Positions 1-8,781 of a stretch of 64,000 nucleotides of DNA are shown here, piece by piece. The translations under genes were made by a program, and so were the position numbers. Location of the stretch: positions 1 to 64,000 of IMG/VR virus record IMGVR_UViG_3300044713_000119. One strand, 5' to 3'. The notes below the pieces were generated by a model. That model was not told the DNA's origin and ran no database searches. It saw only the letters and a list, made by a program, of their open reading frames with translations. The DNA is from a virus. The stretch's first letter is position 1. Each line of letters opens with the position of its first letter.

Positions 1-304
1 TTGGAACAAACGCTCTCACCATGCGTATTCCGTACATCTGCGCGACCGGAAGGAACAATTCGTCGACGCGCGCTACATCCTCGCGCGAAAGTGCGGTCGA
101 GGTTGCGGTACAGAGCTCCAGTTCTGCTTCCATGAACACCATGCTCACGATTCGGCCATCGACTTCTTTCACCAGGCTCGCCACCACCGGACGCTCCAGC
201 AAGTTCGGGAGATCAAGTTTCCTGCCGAGTCGAGCTTCCATTTCTCCGTGCAACGCTTTAACGGAGTCCACGTCTTTCTCTTCCATCCAGCGCCAGCCGT
301 TCAC
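1..304 (-). CDS. GNAT-like N-acetyltransferase, 3' end outside window
   Basis: This reading frame runs off the left edge, so its C-terminus is missing. I start it at a GTG that overlaps the stop of the upstream gene as GTGA, because the coupled start keeps the residues VNGWRW before the first ATG at 286. The visible part has the pattern of phage-encoded GNAT acetyltransferases: an acidic helix (MEEKDVDSVKALHGEMEARL), a short Gly-Arg-Lys-Leu-Asp-Leu-Pro turn, then strand V-D-G-R-I-V-S-M-V-F followed by an acidic strand. GNAT enzymes move an acetyl group from acetyl-CoA to an amine; substrate is unknown. It is the last gene visible of the late virion operon, a place where such genes often follow tail proteins. 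The acetyl-CoA loop is not in the window, so the call rests on the N-terminal half. Confidence 0.55.
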   Translation of the reverse strand, partial: MNGWRWMEEKDVDSVKALHGEMEARLGRKLDLPNLLERPVVASLVKEVDGRIVSMVFMEAELELCTATSTALSREDVARVDELFLPVAQMYGIRMVRAFVP

Positions 305-786
305 GCTGTCACCGGGTTCGCGATCTGCGCCTGATTCGAGTTCACGCCGTCATAGCTTGAGCGCAATCGCATATAAGTTCCAGGATTAAACGGTGCAACC
401 GGAATGTAAGTCTGCGTTGTCCATGGCAGCTTTGTGACTTGGCGTGCAAACGTCTGATAAGGCGAGAGTTCAATAAGGTGGTAGATGGGTCGCCGGTTCG
501 GGTTACCCGGCTTCTGGGTATCGAACTCTGGATTCGTAATTTCCACTGTGGCTGTGGTTCCGTTTAGCGTGGTCGAGAACTTCGCCTGCGGAGGTACGGT
601 TGAGATCACTGCTGGAGTCTGGGAGTTCACCGTACCACTGGCAGTTGTGTTCTTGAGATCATTCACTTGGTTTTGGAGAAAGAACAGGGTTTGCAGTAAT
701 TGCTGGCGATTTCCTCGCGAAGCGCCCTGGAAGTCGGGCTGAGGCCGGCTGTAGAGCTTTGTTGGAACCCTGTTTCTCAGTCCCAT
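301..786 (-). CDS. Hypothetical virion-associated protein
   Basis: A 161-residue protein not assigned to a family. The N-terminal third holds a Gln-rich helical stretch (residues about 18-45, LLQTLFFLQNQVNDL) that could form a coiled coil. The rest is rich in Thr, Pro and Val with alternating strand-like pattern, like a small beta-domain of a tail or neck protein. It starts five bases after the stop of the 1281-residue virion protein and has no Shine-Dalgarno, so translation is probably coupled to that gene. Its end overlaps the acetyltransferase start by four bases. Position at the end of the head-tail cluster suggests a virion part; that is inference. Confidence 0.7.
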   Translation of the reverse strand: MGLRNRVPTKLYSRPQPDFQGASRGNRQQLLQTLFFLQNQVNDLKNTTASGTVNSQTPAVISTVPPQAKFSTTLNGTTATVEITNPEFDTQKPGNPNRRPIYHLIELSPYQTFARQVTKLPWTTQTYIPVAPFNPGTYMRLRSSYDGVNSNQAQIANPVTA

Positions 787-790
787 AGGA

Positions 791-3700
791 TTACGGGTTC
801 GTCGTCACGGTTGTCGCGCTGGTAACTTCACGTGCGTCCTGCTTGATTTCCGTGTAGAGCACCAAAGCCTGTAGTTCGAACCAAGCGTCGGGAACAGCAT
901 CATTGCTGAATTCAGTCGTAACCAACTCGTTGTCTGGACCAAACACGGGCAGGCTAAGTTTCACGTCCGGCGATTCGAGTAGTGGTGTGCTGCGAAGCTT
1001 TCCATCTTGATTCGGATCATCTGTAACTTGCTGGAAGTAAAGATCACCCTTCCCGCGAGCGCGCAACAGGACTTGCTGGGTACGCAAAACCGCAAGTACT
1101 GGATTCTGGGTATAGGCCGGGCGATAGATGCTATCAATACCCATGGGAGTAATGACTCCCGCGACCACGCCGTCATCGTGGTAGACATCGGGAACTTCCA
1201 TCTGAACGATGGTGCCCTGATCATTCGGAGTGAATTGGCCGGGCGTGCCGGTGTAGAGCAACGTAAATTCGGTGTTTGGACTCCCACTGTAGGGGACGAA
1301 GGTAAACTGATTCAGCATCAAAAACGGCGAAACACCGAAATAAACGTTCCAGCCGAGTGCCGGTTCCGGGAGCGCCAGAGTAACTTCTGGGACGATCCAA
1401 CCGAGTACAGTGACTCCATCGCTCGCAATGACAGGCACGATGCCGGCATCAGCGGCACCGATTTCTGACCACGCAATCTCAGTGCCTCCAAGACCCACCA
1501 GAGCGACAGCGATGTAAAACCCTGAGTAGAGTGGCAAGGTTGGCGCTGGCTGAGTGTTGGGAACAAAGGTTCGTGTCAGTGCCCAGTCGGAAAAGAAAGC
1601 GTTGGTGACCGGGTTGGTGCCGAATAATACCTGTTTTTTATTGATTCGCGGATCGACTGGAGTGGCTAACGTGCGTTTGGCAATCTTCGCAATGGGACAC
1701 GGAATCTTCCATTCGGACCAGCGGCGACCGTGTGGATCGGGACGCATGTCGCCGGTGAGGGTAAGGAACAACGGTTCGTTCCAGCCCCGGAAGTAGTCCA
1801 CTACTTCGATATGAGAAATGTTGGTGGCACCGTCGAGCGGCACACCCATCAACACACGCTTGTTGTCATCGTCGACCACCACCCAGATCAGTTCTTCTAC
1901 ATCCCAGTTCACGCGGTCCCATGTGCCTTGTTTCTCAAAACCTACTGGGAGGCATTCCCCATTCTGATAGCGGCATGGGCCAATCTGGTGAGCGAAGGTG
2001 ATCAGGAAGTCAGGGCCAACGTCGGCGGCGCGCGGGCCAACGGGTGCCTTCCCGTACCAGCGTTGTGATACCTGCCACTGCGAGGGTACGAGCTCGCTTG
2101 GGGTAATAGCGTGGCCGCCGCTTTCTTTCAGCGACAACAATTCACCATTGATCATTTCGCGAAAACAAATCGTGAGTGCGCCATCGTTGTCCGAGACTGA
2201 AAGAATCCCATCTGGATTCTGGATGTTGGCGGCGTCTCCGATATTGGAAAACAAGTGCGTGCTCGAGTTGCCCGGAGTGTAGACCATGCGATTCAGTGTC
2301 TTACTGAAAAACACGTCCACCACCGGTGGCACACCTTCAGAAGTAAGCTGGCTGGTTACGTCTTCCGAATAAGAAAGAAAGTTATCATCAAAGTTCAGAA
2401 TGATGCCGATAGCTCCAAAGAGTTGGCCTGGTGTCCCTTGGGCGGCACCAGTCGAAGAGTTCAGAAAACTCACCGTGCCGCTATTGTCGACGCTGCTTTG
2501 AACCACAGAAGCGACTGGACTCACACCATCGAATGTGGCACCGCAGTTAACGATATTCAATCGCATGCCGGGGAAGATATTGGTGACATTGTCGACTTTG
2601 GCGATAAAGTGCATGCCGTCCGAGGAACGCATGATCGACGTCACATTCGGAGGATTAGCGAATTGTTGGCCAAGAGTTGCGGTCGGCAATTGTTCAAGTA
2701 CGTTCAAAATATACGGACCGGCTACGGGAGCGCCGCCGCCGCTCAAGTCCGCAACAATGGTCTTGCCAATCACGTTTACCGAAGCAACTAAGAACGGTCC
2801 AAAGACCGGATCACCCGGAACCCAAGTATCCCCAACCAAAGTGAAATAGTCACCAGCCGTCACTCCGCTGATGTCATTCAAGGCCAGCGTTGCACTCTGT
2901 GCCACGGAGAAGGTTACTACGGCTGGAGTACTAAACGGCTGTGGTGGGTCCGCTTCAGGGATAAAAGTAAACGGGCCGGCAGGTTGAGCTCCAGCAACCG
3001 ACAGAGCGACAATGTCCAAGGCATCATACATTCCGCCGGGGGGAACTACGGCAATTGGAGCAGGTCCGGCTGCTGCGCTATAAAGTCCTGCATTGGCTAC
3101 GGCGCCGGACATGGTTGCGCTTGTGTACTCGATATAACCAGCGGGGAAGATGGTGATACCGACGGCGGTGACGGTGACGGTTTCATCGAGCGAGGGTACT
3201 GCGGCACCGGCATTTGACATCCCAGAGGCAGTGAGTTGCTGCCCAACATAGACTTGGGTCGCATCCAACACATCGGCAATGACGGCACCGTTCGAGGCGC
3301 GAAAGAGGGTACTGAGTTGCACTTGCAACGGGCCTTGGAAGGGGACGGCAAACACCGCAGCAGGATCTTCTGGAGATTGGCTATCGTTCCCGTCGAGACG
3401 CAGGATAAAAGCTTGACGCAGCCCGGTTTCACCTACAAAGAATTGGTCGGTAAAGGCGGCCGTGGGTACGGTCGGAGGGGTGAAGGAACCGCTCCCAAGG
3501 TTGGAAATCACAACCGGCTGATTAGTTGCTGCGCCGCTGAAAAAGCGGCTGTATGTGGTCGGTGCGGCAGATCCATGAGAGACGGCAGCAACATAGACAT
3601 TCAGACAATTTGCTGCTGGCCAGTAAATCTGGGAATCGTTTAATCCCAGCACCGACGCAAGCCATGAGGGCATGCGTGGGCCACCGTAGAGCGGAGCATT

Positions 3701-4636
3701 CAAGCTTAGAGGGACGGTAGGCCCGGGGAGTTGACCCTGGGACTGGTATGCCAGCAGAAGCACGTCGTTGGTGACACTATTCTCGTAGATGATGGGATCG
3801 GACCACAGGCTTTCGCCCTTAGCGTTGAAGTAGGACACGCGGACATAGACGTCCTGGCCCGAGGGGATATTACCTAACGGCCCTTGTCCGAAGATGCTGA
3901 TTAACTGCGCGGGGTCTTCCGGTGGAGGAAGAAACGCTCCAATAAATGGCGAGTACTCAATCCAACCGCTGCGGCCAAACTGATCTTGAATCACGCAAGG
4001 GTTAGATCCGCCCCCGGGCAGAAAATATCCGTCATAGATGGGCCATGGCGGTTCTGAACTACTAGCAAAACCAGCAGTGATACAGCGAAACCAGCGTTTA
4101 GGATTCTGCGACGTTCTGACAATATCTCCAACGAAATAGTAGATTCCTGGGGCCCATTGAGACGCTACCGGGTTCTGGGAGATGGTTGCTGCCTGTCCAG
4201 TCGGGCCATCAATCACCATGGGCAAAGAAAGCGGCAGGATGAGGTTACTGAACGCCAAGTAGGCTCTGTTGTAGGCCAGAGAGTCTTGCATGTTAGCGTT
4301 CACTGGGGGCGGTAGCGGAAGATTCATCACCGGAACCAGCGCGCCGTCACCGGCGGGAGACTCTTGATAAAGAATGCCATTCGACGTAAATACCAAGCCC
4401 AATTGTTTCGCGTAAGGTCCTAAGACATTCAGGACATCGAGCCCGGTCACGGCAGAGGACAGACCTGCACCACTCCGCATGGTATTCAAGTGGCCATAGC
4501 GTGTTGCCACACTTTCGGCGCGGAATCTGTTGTCTTGGCAGACCAGGGCTACGCCGTTCGGCATCTGGGAAGAGTCGTCCCAGTCGACGTGTCCGCCAAG
4601 GCGCGCGACCACCCACGGTGTAGTTCCCTTGGGCAT
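791..4636 (-). CDS. Large virion structural protein (probable tail/hub protein)
   Basis: A 1281-residue protein without catalytic motifs. Near the N-terminus (residues about 27-46) the string ALVCQDNRFRAESVATRYG resembles the opening of large hub or tail proteins of some podovirus-like phages, where an Asn-x-Arg-Phe-Arg strand is followed by an aromatic-Gly repeat. The rest is Pro-, Gly- and Val-rich with many short beta-like repeats and Asn/Gly turns. It follows the adaptor-like gene and the 130-residue protein, and precedes a small coupled gene, so it sits where tail or hub genes are expected. It has no signal peptide, unlike the fibre-like proteins further upstream in the operon. The role as a tail or receptor-contact component is inferred from size, composition and location. 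Confidence 0.6.
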   Translation of the reverse strand: MPKGTTPWVVARLGGHVDWDDSSQMPNGVALVCQDNRFRAESVATRYGHLNTMRSGAGLSSAVTGLDVLNVLGPYAKQLGLVFTSNGILYQESPAGDGALVPVMNLPLPPPVNANMQDSLAYNRAYLAFSNLILPLSLPMVIDGPTGQAATISQNPVASQWAPGIYYFVGDIVRTSQNPKRWFRCITAGFASSSEPPWPIYDGYFLPGGGSNPCVIQDQFGRSGWIEYSPFIGAFLPPPEDPAQLISIFGQGPLGNIPSGQDVYVRVSYFNAKGESLWSDPIIYENSVTNDVLLLAYQSQGQLPGPTVPLSLNAPLYGGPRMPSWLASVLGLNDSQIYWPAANCLNVYVAAVSHGSAAPTTYSRFFSGAATNQPVVISNLGSGSFTPPTVPTAAFTDQFFVGETGLRQAFILRLDGNDSQSPEDPAAVFAVPFQGPLQVQLSTLFRASNGAVIADVLDATQVYVGQQLTASGMSNAGAAVPSLDETVTVTAVGITIFPAGYIEYTSATMSGAVANAGLYSAAAGPAPIAVVPPGGMYDALDIVALSVAGAQPAGPFTFIPEADPPQPFSTPAVVTFSVAQSATLALNDISGVTAGDYFTLVGDTWVPGDPVFGPFLVASVNVIGKTIVADLSGGGAPVAGPYILNVLEQLPTATLGQQFANPPNVTSIMRSSDGMHFIAKVDNVTNIFPGMRLNIVNCGATFDGVSPVASVVQSSVDNSGTVSFLNSSTGAAQGTPGQLFGAIGIILNFDDNFLSYSEDVTSQLTSEGVPPVVDVFFSKTLNRMVYTPGNSSTHLFSNIGDAANIQNPDGILSVSDNDGALTICFREMINGELLSLKESGGHAITPSELVPSQWQVSQRWYGKAPVGPRAADVGPDFLITFAHQIGPCRYQNGECLPVGFEKQGTWDRVNWDVEELIWVVVDDDNKRVLMGVPLDGATNISHIEVVDYFRGWNEPLFLTLTGDMRPDPHGRRWSEWKIPCPIAKIAKRTLATPVDPRINKKQVLFGTNPVTNAFFSDWALTRTFVPNTQPAPTLPLYSGFYIAVALVGLGGTEIAWSEIGAADAGIVPVIASDGVTVLGWIVPEVTLALPEPALGWNVYFGVSPFLMLNQFTFVPYSGSPNTEFTLLYTGTPGQFTPNDQGTIVQMEVPDVYHDDGVVAGVITPMGIDSIYRPAYTQNPVLAVLRTQQVLLRARGKGDLYFQQVTDDPNQDGKLRSTPLLESPDVKLSLPVFGPDNELVTTEFSNDAVPDAWFELQALVLYTEIKQDAREVTSATTVTTNP

Positions 4637-4653
4637 AGAGGCAAGGGAACGAC

Positions 4654-5046
4654 TTAGCCGCGCTTGTTACCTTGGCTGATGTCGAAGACGATATCCTGGC
4701 CGAGAACGTTGGCGGGATAGGCGCCGGCAAGCGCAGTGTCGCCGCTCGAGTAGACGTACAACTGGTAGTTTTTGAGCGTCGGCGCCGCTGCATTCTGAAT
4801 CAGCCGGAAACTGTAGCCGTCAGGACCTGTGACAAACTCGCAGTTATCGGTGGGTGGCAGTGCAGCGACGGAACCGGCTACGTTGGTCGGCTTTCCCTGC
4901 GGCCACTTGGCAGTGTTTACGATTGTGGTTAGATCAATGACTTCCGGGGCAGCGTAGTTACCGGTGACCTGAATGGCAATCCGCCGCGTGATATGGTTGC
5001 GGCTGATGTCGGGTTGTCGCACAAGCGTGATGCTCTTTACCGCCAT
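4654..5046 (-). CDS. Small virion-associated protein
   Basis: A 130-residue beta-rich protein of unknown family, preceded by a clear Shine-Dalgarno (GGAGG, eight bases before ATG). The pattern of alternating hydrophobic residues (IAIQVTG, YSFRLIQ, YQLYVYSS) suggests a compact beta-sandwich, as in capsid decoration or neck proteins. It lies between the adaptor-like gene and the large 1281-residue virion protein. I cannot name its function; head-tail completion or decoration are the simplest ideas from position. Confidence 0.7.
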   Translation of the reverse strand: MAVKSITLVRQPDISRNHITRRIAIQVTGNYAAPEVIDLTTIVNTAKWPQGKPTNVAGSVAALPPTDNCEFVTGPDGYSFRLIQNAAAPTLKNYQLYVYSSGDTALAGAYPANVLGQDIVFDISQGNKRG

Positions 5047-5072
5047 GGTATAACCTCCGTGAGATTAGAAAT

Positions 5073-5813
5073 TCAAGTTAAAGGGTTCCCGGGCACAAAA
5101 TAGCCTGGACCGCCATTCCACTGACTGCGCCGGCTGCCTAAGCGCTGCCGCTGACTCTGCTGGGATTTGACCTGGGTCGATTCAAACAATCCAACGGCCT
5201 GCGTGAGCCAGCCTTCGATGTCAGTTTTGAGTGTGTCCTGGCCGCCACGCTTTGAGAGAATCATGATCGAGATCCCGTAGGCCAAGATATTGACGACGCC
5301 GCGGACAGGTTGGTTAGGTGAGTCGGCATCGAGATCCACCGGAAGCGACTGGTAGCGCACGCGAATATCGGTATCCTGGGATGATGGGCTGATGTAGATC
5401 ACGCCACCACGCCACTCGTAACTGTCGATCCCGATTTCTTCTGAAGTGACTGGGACGCCCGGGAGTCCGGTTCCGGTGTCGGTGTCGTAAACTTTCTGGA
5501 CGTTTTCTACGGGCTGCCATTCAAGTTGAGTCTGGCCAGCCAAGCGCCATTCGAGCAATAGCGGCAGTTCAAGACAGGCGAGGGGTGCGCCTTCTTGCTG
5601 AAATGACGAAAGATCAGTGGTATTCGCCGGCACGTCGGGCAGAATAACGACTTCGGTCGAGAAATTCAGATCGAGGTTTTCAAACCGCTGCATGAGATCA
5701 TCGTTGACGATCTCAAGAAAGCGGCAAATATAGTCGGGGTTGGCAATATCATCGACACTGCCAACCCCGGAGAGCAACGTCTGTACCCGGCGAATGATGA
5801 GGTTAACGGACAT
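5073..5813 (-). CDS. Head-tail adaptor-like protein
   Basis: A 246-residue protein. The first 60 residues read as helices (IIRRVQTLLSGVG, YICRFLEIVNDDLMQRFEN), followed by a beta-rich middle (VVILPDVPANTTDLSSF, EWRGGVIYISP) and a C-terminal helical part that ends in a Gln/Arg-rich tail. This helix-bundle-plus-beta plan and length match the connector proteins that bind below the portal in short-tailed phages (P22 gp4 / T7 gp11 type). It starts directly after the stop of the 365-residue gene. It comes after the capsid gene in transcription order, where adaptors are expected. The assignment is from architecture and place, without a sequence match. Confidence 0.55.
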   Translation of the reverse strand: MSVNLIIRRVQTLLSGVGSVDDIANPDYICRFLEIVNDDLMQRFENLDLNFSTEVVILPDVPANTTDLSSFQQEGAPLACLELPLLLEWRLAGQTQLEWQPVENVQKVYDTDTGTGLPGVPVTSEEIGIDSYEWRGGVIYISPSSQDTDIRVRYQSLPVDLDADSPNQPVRGVVNILAYGISIMILSKRGGQDTLKTDIEGWLTQAVGLFESTQVKSQQSQRQRLGSRRSQWNGGPGYFVPGNPLT

Positions 5814-6911
5814 TTACTCGGTGTCGTCTTCTTTCGCTTTTCTGCGGCCGCCAGACTTTTTGTGTTCCTCGGTCGGCTCCTCAACCCCACCACTGGCAGC
5901 CAGCGCATCCCGCAACATCTCTGCGCGATGTTCATCTGCCGGCTTGACCATGGGATAGAGACCGAGTTCAACAAGCTGGTCTTTGGTCAACCGCCGCAAC
6001 GCCAGTTTCGCGCCCGGTGTGTCGACATCGATTAGCATGGCCTTGTAGGCTTCGTAGGGCTCGAAGATGTGCGTACACTGGCCGTTGGTGCATTTCATGG
6101 CTGAAGCTTTCGCTTCGTGGCCGCATTGCGGACACTCGCGCGGGGGCTGTGCAGCCATATTCTTTGGGGTATACCAGCCAGGCCACTTCTGGATGACGCC
6201 CCAGAATTTCAGCATTTCGCACATCTTGCGATCGTTGGGACCGATTTCCGAGCGGCTTTGCCCGGGCCGCTTCCCGCGGAGTTCGTTCGCATAGATCACG
6301 TCAATTGCGTCCATGCGCTGGCTGTAGTAAGCGAGCTGCGCGCGGTGAGCGCCGTCGATGGCTTCCTGCAAACCGATCGAGGTAACTGTGTCTGGACTTT
6401 GACCAAAGTCTCCTGGCAGCCACGCCTTCACGTCGGCCCCATCGTCGAGCAACTGATACGGTGGTAGGGTTCCCGAGTAGCAGAACAGTCCACCAACCCG
6501 GTTTCGCATCGAGTTATTGTGCTGGTACATGTAGTCGAGTGCGAGACTTACAGGCAGGACTTCTTCGTAGGTCTGGTCGCCGGATTCGTTCGGAACGTTC
6601 ACAATTTTGTAGTCGGTAAAGAGGTGGGAAGCGTAGCTCAGTTTGCGGCCTTCTGAGGTTGCCAACCGAATCGATTCTTCGTTGGTTGGGGGAAGGGCTG
6701 CGTTAATGCGCATGTCGGTATGGATCGCACCGGTAGCGCATAGTGACCACGGATGAAGGTTGACTAATGTGATCTGGTCCCACCGTGTATTACGCATTCT
6801 CATGCGCAAGCGGGCGATGCCGGAAAGTTCTTTGGCGCGGGTTGGACTAACCCAGCGATTGACTTCTGATGCTGCGTGTCCTTCGTCGTACATTCTTGCT
6901 GGTGATCCCAT
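5814..6911 (-). CDS. Virion-cluster protein with a zinc ribbon
   Basis: A 365-residue protein of unknown family with a good Shine-Dalgarno (AAAGGAA, seven bases before ATG). At residues about 250-275 it contains a four-cysteine ribbon (CPQCG, then CTNGQC) that should bind zinc. The C-terminus is a charged low-complexity tail (GGRRKAKEDDTE) and is likely disordered. The N-terminal two thirds are rich in Trp, Tyr and Met and may be helical. It lies between the 282-residue protein and the adaptor-like gene. The portal protein of this phage also has an inserted CxxC-CxxC ribbon. Packaging, connector or internal head roles are all possible. Confidence 0.7.
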   Translation of the reverse strand: MGSPARMYDEGHAASEVNRWVSPTRAKELSGIARLRMRMRNTRWDQITLVNLHPWSLCATGAIHTDMRINAALPPTNEESIRLATSEGRKLSYASHLFTDYKIVNVPNESGDQTYEEVLPVSLALDYMYQHNNSMRNRVGGLFCYSGTLPPYQLLDDGADVKAWLPGDFGQSPDTVTSIGLQEAIDGAHRAQLAYYSQRMDAIDVIYANELRGKRPGQSRSEIGPNDRKMCEMLKFWGVIQKWPGWYTPKNMAAQPPRECPQCGHEAKASAMKCTNGQCTHIFEPYEAYKAMLIDVDTPGAKLALRRLTKDQLVELGLYPMVKPADEHRAEMLRDALAASGGVEEPTEEHKKSGGRRKAKEDDTE

Positions 6912-6963
6912 ACGTTATTTCCTTTGGTTTAAGGTCCCCGGAAGTGCGAGACCGATTGACTAA

Positions 6964-7812
6964 CTAATTCCCAACATGCCCGCGGAGTCCTGCGCGTTCT
7001 GCGAGCTTCGTGCGCATCGCTCCAGCCGCAAGCGACGACCCCAAGTACGGCGCCATGGTGTCGCGAATCATCTGCTGGCGCATTTCTGATTTCTTCTCTT
7101 CGAGATGCCGCCAGCGCGCAGCAGTTTCGTTCATCCGAATTGCTCGTCGCGCTTCTTTGTCAGCGCCGTACTGCTTCATGTTTTCGGAGTCAAGAAACTG
7201 AATCATGTCCTCGAGTAGCGAGAGTGCAGGAATCTCCGGCCAGGACAGTTGCACAATCATCGGACCTTCGCGCGATCGCTCCACTCGCTCTGAGGCAAAC
7301 TCGTAATCACCACGTTCTGGATACGGTCCGTTGACGTTGTTGTTCGCATCGCCTTTCCAGAGAAACATCGAAGAGTTCCAATACTCTGGAGTACCAAAGT
7401 GCGATGCCGGTCTCCACATCTGAAGTATCCAACCTTCAATGGTTGGATAGCGCATGACTTTCTCAACACCGACAAAGGTGCGTGTTGGCTTCTTGGTGCT
7501 TGGCACTAACACCGGCGACTCCGCCCAAACCATCTTCGAGCGAGCTCCAGCCATGGACGGATGATTGAGCATGTGACACTTCTGGATGGTGCCGCCTTGG
7601 ACTAAGCCGCCTTGCTCTTCGACGGTAAGGTTGTCATCCCAAGTCAAATGCTCTCCGCCGCGAAGTGCGTAAACGTGTTGTGCGAGAGCAAGCCTGTAGC
7701 GAGGCTCTCCGTAGGGATTGAAGCCGGCTGCTTTACAGATTGCGTTGCGTAATGATTTCGGAGCCAGCCCCATGGGGGCTACATCATCGCGGAAATTCGA
7801 TTCTTTTTTCAT
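6964..7812 (-). CDS. Hypothetical late protein downstream of capsid gene
   Basis: A 282-residue protein I do not recognise. The first 60 residues include a helix with LRNAICKAAGFNPYGEPRY; the C-terminal third is a charged helix (ARRAIRMNETAARWRHLEEK) that may be a coiled coil. The start has no evident Shine-Dalgarno. It is separated from the capsid gene by a plus-strand homing endonuclease and two hairpins, so before that insertion it was probably the next gene after the capsid gene. It is likely a virion or head-completion protein by position only. Confidence 0.65.
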   Translation of the reverse strand: MKKESNFRDDVAPMGLAPKSLRNAICKAAGFNPYGEPRYRLALAQHVYALRGGEHLTWDDNLTVEEQGGLVQGGTIQKCHMLNHPSMAGARSKMVWAESPVLVPSTKKPTRTFVGVEKVMRYPTIEGWILQMWRPASHFGTPEYWNSSMFLWKGDANNNVNGPYPERGDYEFASERVERSREGPMIVQLSWPEIPALSLLEDMIQFLDSENMKQYGADKEARRAIRMNETAARWRHLEEKKSEMRQQMIRDTMAPYLGSSLAAGAMRTKLAERAGLRGHVGN

Positions 7813-7833
7813 GAGAAGAGAGGTAAAATAGAA

Positions 7834-7861
7834 AGGCGGCCGGCTCTGAACCGGTCCGCCT
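7834..7861. other. Hairpin in leader of the homing endonuclease
   Basis: The arms AGGCGGCCGG and CCGGTCCGCCT pair over ten base pairs with one bulged T and a seven-base loop. On the plus strand it lies 28 bases before the endonuclease start and could shape its leader RNA. On the minus strand it is followed by a T-rich stretch (TTTCTATTTTACC) just before the 282-residue gene, so it could also act as a weak leftward terminator. Confidence 0.6.
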
Positions 7862-7889
7862 CAACACCGTTCCTGAGAAAGAGGAGACG

Positions 7890-8741
7890 ATGCCTAGACC
7901 GAAGTTTATCAAAGAAACCCGCTACGAATACCTGAAAAGAGTCCTGTACGAGCCGTGGCCTGAAAACGATGGCTGCATGATCTGGCCGTGGAACCGAACC
8001 CGCTTCGGACACGGCACATTCCGGCTTCCTGACCGTACCGGCACCATGGCCCACCGCGAGGCGTACAAACTCTGGTATGGATCTTACCCAGAGCCGTGCG
8101 GGCGTCACGTTTGCCCGATCGAGCCGTGCCAGGCTTGTTTTCGGCCAAACCACATCATCCCGGGCACCATCCTCGAAAACAATCACGACATGATTGAGGC
8201 GGGTCGCCATCGCAACCAGTACACCGGTCCACTCCCAAAGCGAATGAAGTTTGCGCGTAACCATGGAAGGAAGACCGACAAGCGTCTGTATGACTGGCTG
8301 CTTGAAAAGATCGCAGAGCATGGCGACAAAGACGAATGCCTGCTCTGGGAGTGGTCTTGCAACACCGCTGGTATTCCAAACATCCGAGACCTTGATGGAA
8401 GGAAAGTTCTCGTCGCGAGACTCGTCTACAAGATCATTCACGGGCATTGGCCAGAGGGCTACGCACGTCTCATGTGCGAGCAGCGGCTTTGTTTCGCCCC
8501 GGTTCACATTGCTGACGTTCCGCAGCTGGACGTGCATATAGCTACAGCAAAGAAAGGTGGTCCACAGAGACGCGGCGCAAATAACGGCTCTGCTAAATTG
8601 ACAGAAGATAAAGTAAGAGAGATTAGGGCACTCTATGCTACCGGATACCATTCTCAGCAGAGCATTGCCGACAGGTTTGGGGTGTGGCAAACGGTCATCA
8701 GTGCAATCATAAGAAAAACCAAGTGGGGTCATATTGAGTGA
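7890..8741 (+). CDS. HNH homing endonuclease with duplicated HNH domain
   Basis: A 283-residue free-standing endonuclease coded against the surrounding late operon, with a strong Shine-Dalgarno (AGAGGAG). Residues about 29-105 form an HNH_3-type domain: CMIWPW, AHREAYKLWYG, then RHVCPIEPCQACFRPNH and a final ENNHDM. Residues about 150-225 look like a decayed second copy (CLLWEW, ARLVYKIIHG, RLMCEQRLCFAPVHI), in which the histidines of AHREAY and RHVC are gone. The C-terminal 55 residues (KLTEDKVREIRALYATGYHS and following) are the helix-turn-helix common at the end of phage HNH homing enzymes and likely give target specificity. Such enzymes nick or cut a site in phages lacking the gene and spread by repair. 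The stop codon lies inside a terminator hairpin that serves the facing capsid gene. Confidence 0.85.
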   Translation: MPRPKFIKETRYEYLKRVLYEPWPENDGCMIWPWNRTRFGHGTFRLPDRTGTMAHREAYKLWYGSYPEPCGRHVCPIEPCQACFRPNHIIPGTILENNHDMIEAGRHRNQYTGPLPKRMKFARNHGRKTDKRLYDWLLEKIAEHGDKDECLLWEWSCNTAGIPNIRDLDGRKVLVARLVYKIIHGHWPEGYARLMCEQRLCFAPVHIADVPQLDVHIATAKKGGPQRRGANNGSAKLTEDKVREIRALYATGYHSQQSIADRFGVWQTVISAIIRKTKWGHIE

Positions 8742-8749
8742 CCCCACTT
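8714..8749 (-). terminator. Rho-independent terminator after the capsid gene
   Basis: AAGTGGGGTCA and TGACCCCACTT form a perfect eleven-base-pair stem with a seven-base loop at 8721-8749. Read leftward, the stem is followed by GGTTTTTC, a proper U-tract. It lies 32 bases after the capsid-gene stop on the minus strand. The same bases encode the end of the plus-strand homing endonuclease, so the element is shared between the two facing genes. Confidence 0.8.
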
Positions 8750-8781
8750 CGTAAGTTTGAAATATGTTATCCATATGGTTA

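Noticed and set aside
2255-2791. A 178-codon plus-strand frame opposite the 1281-residue virion gene
   Set aside because: No start signal or motif; shadow of the larger gene.
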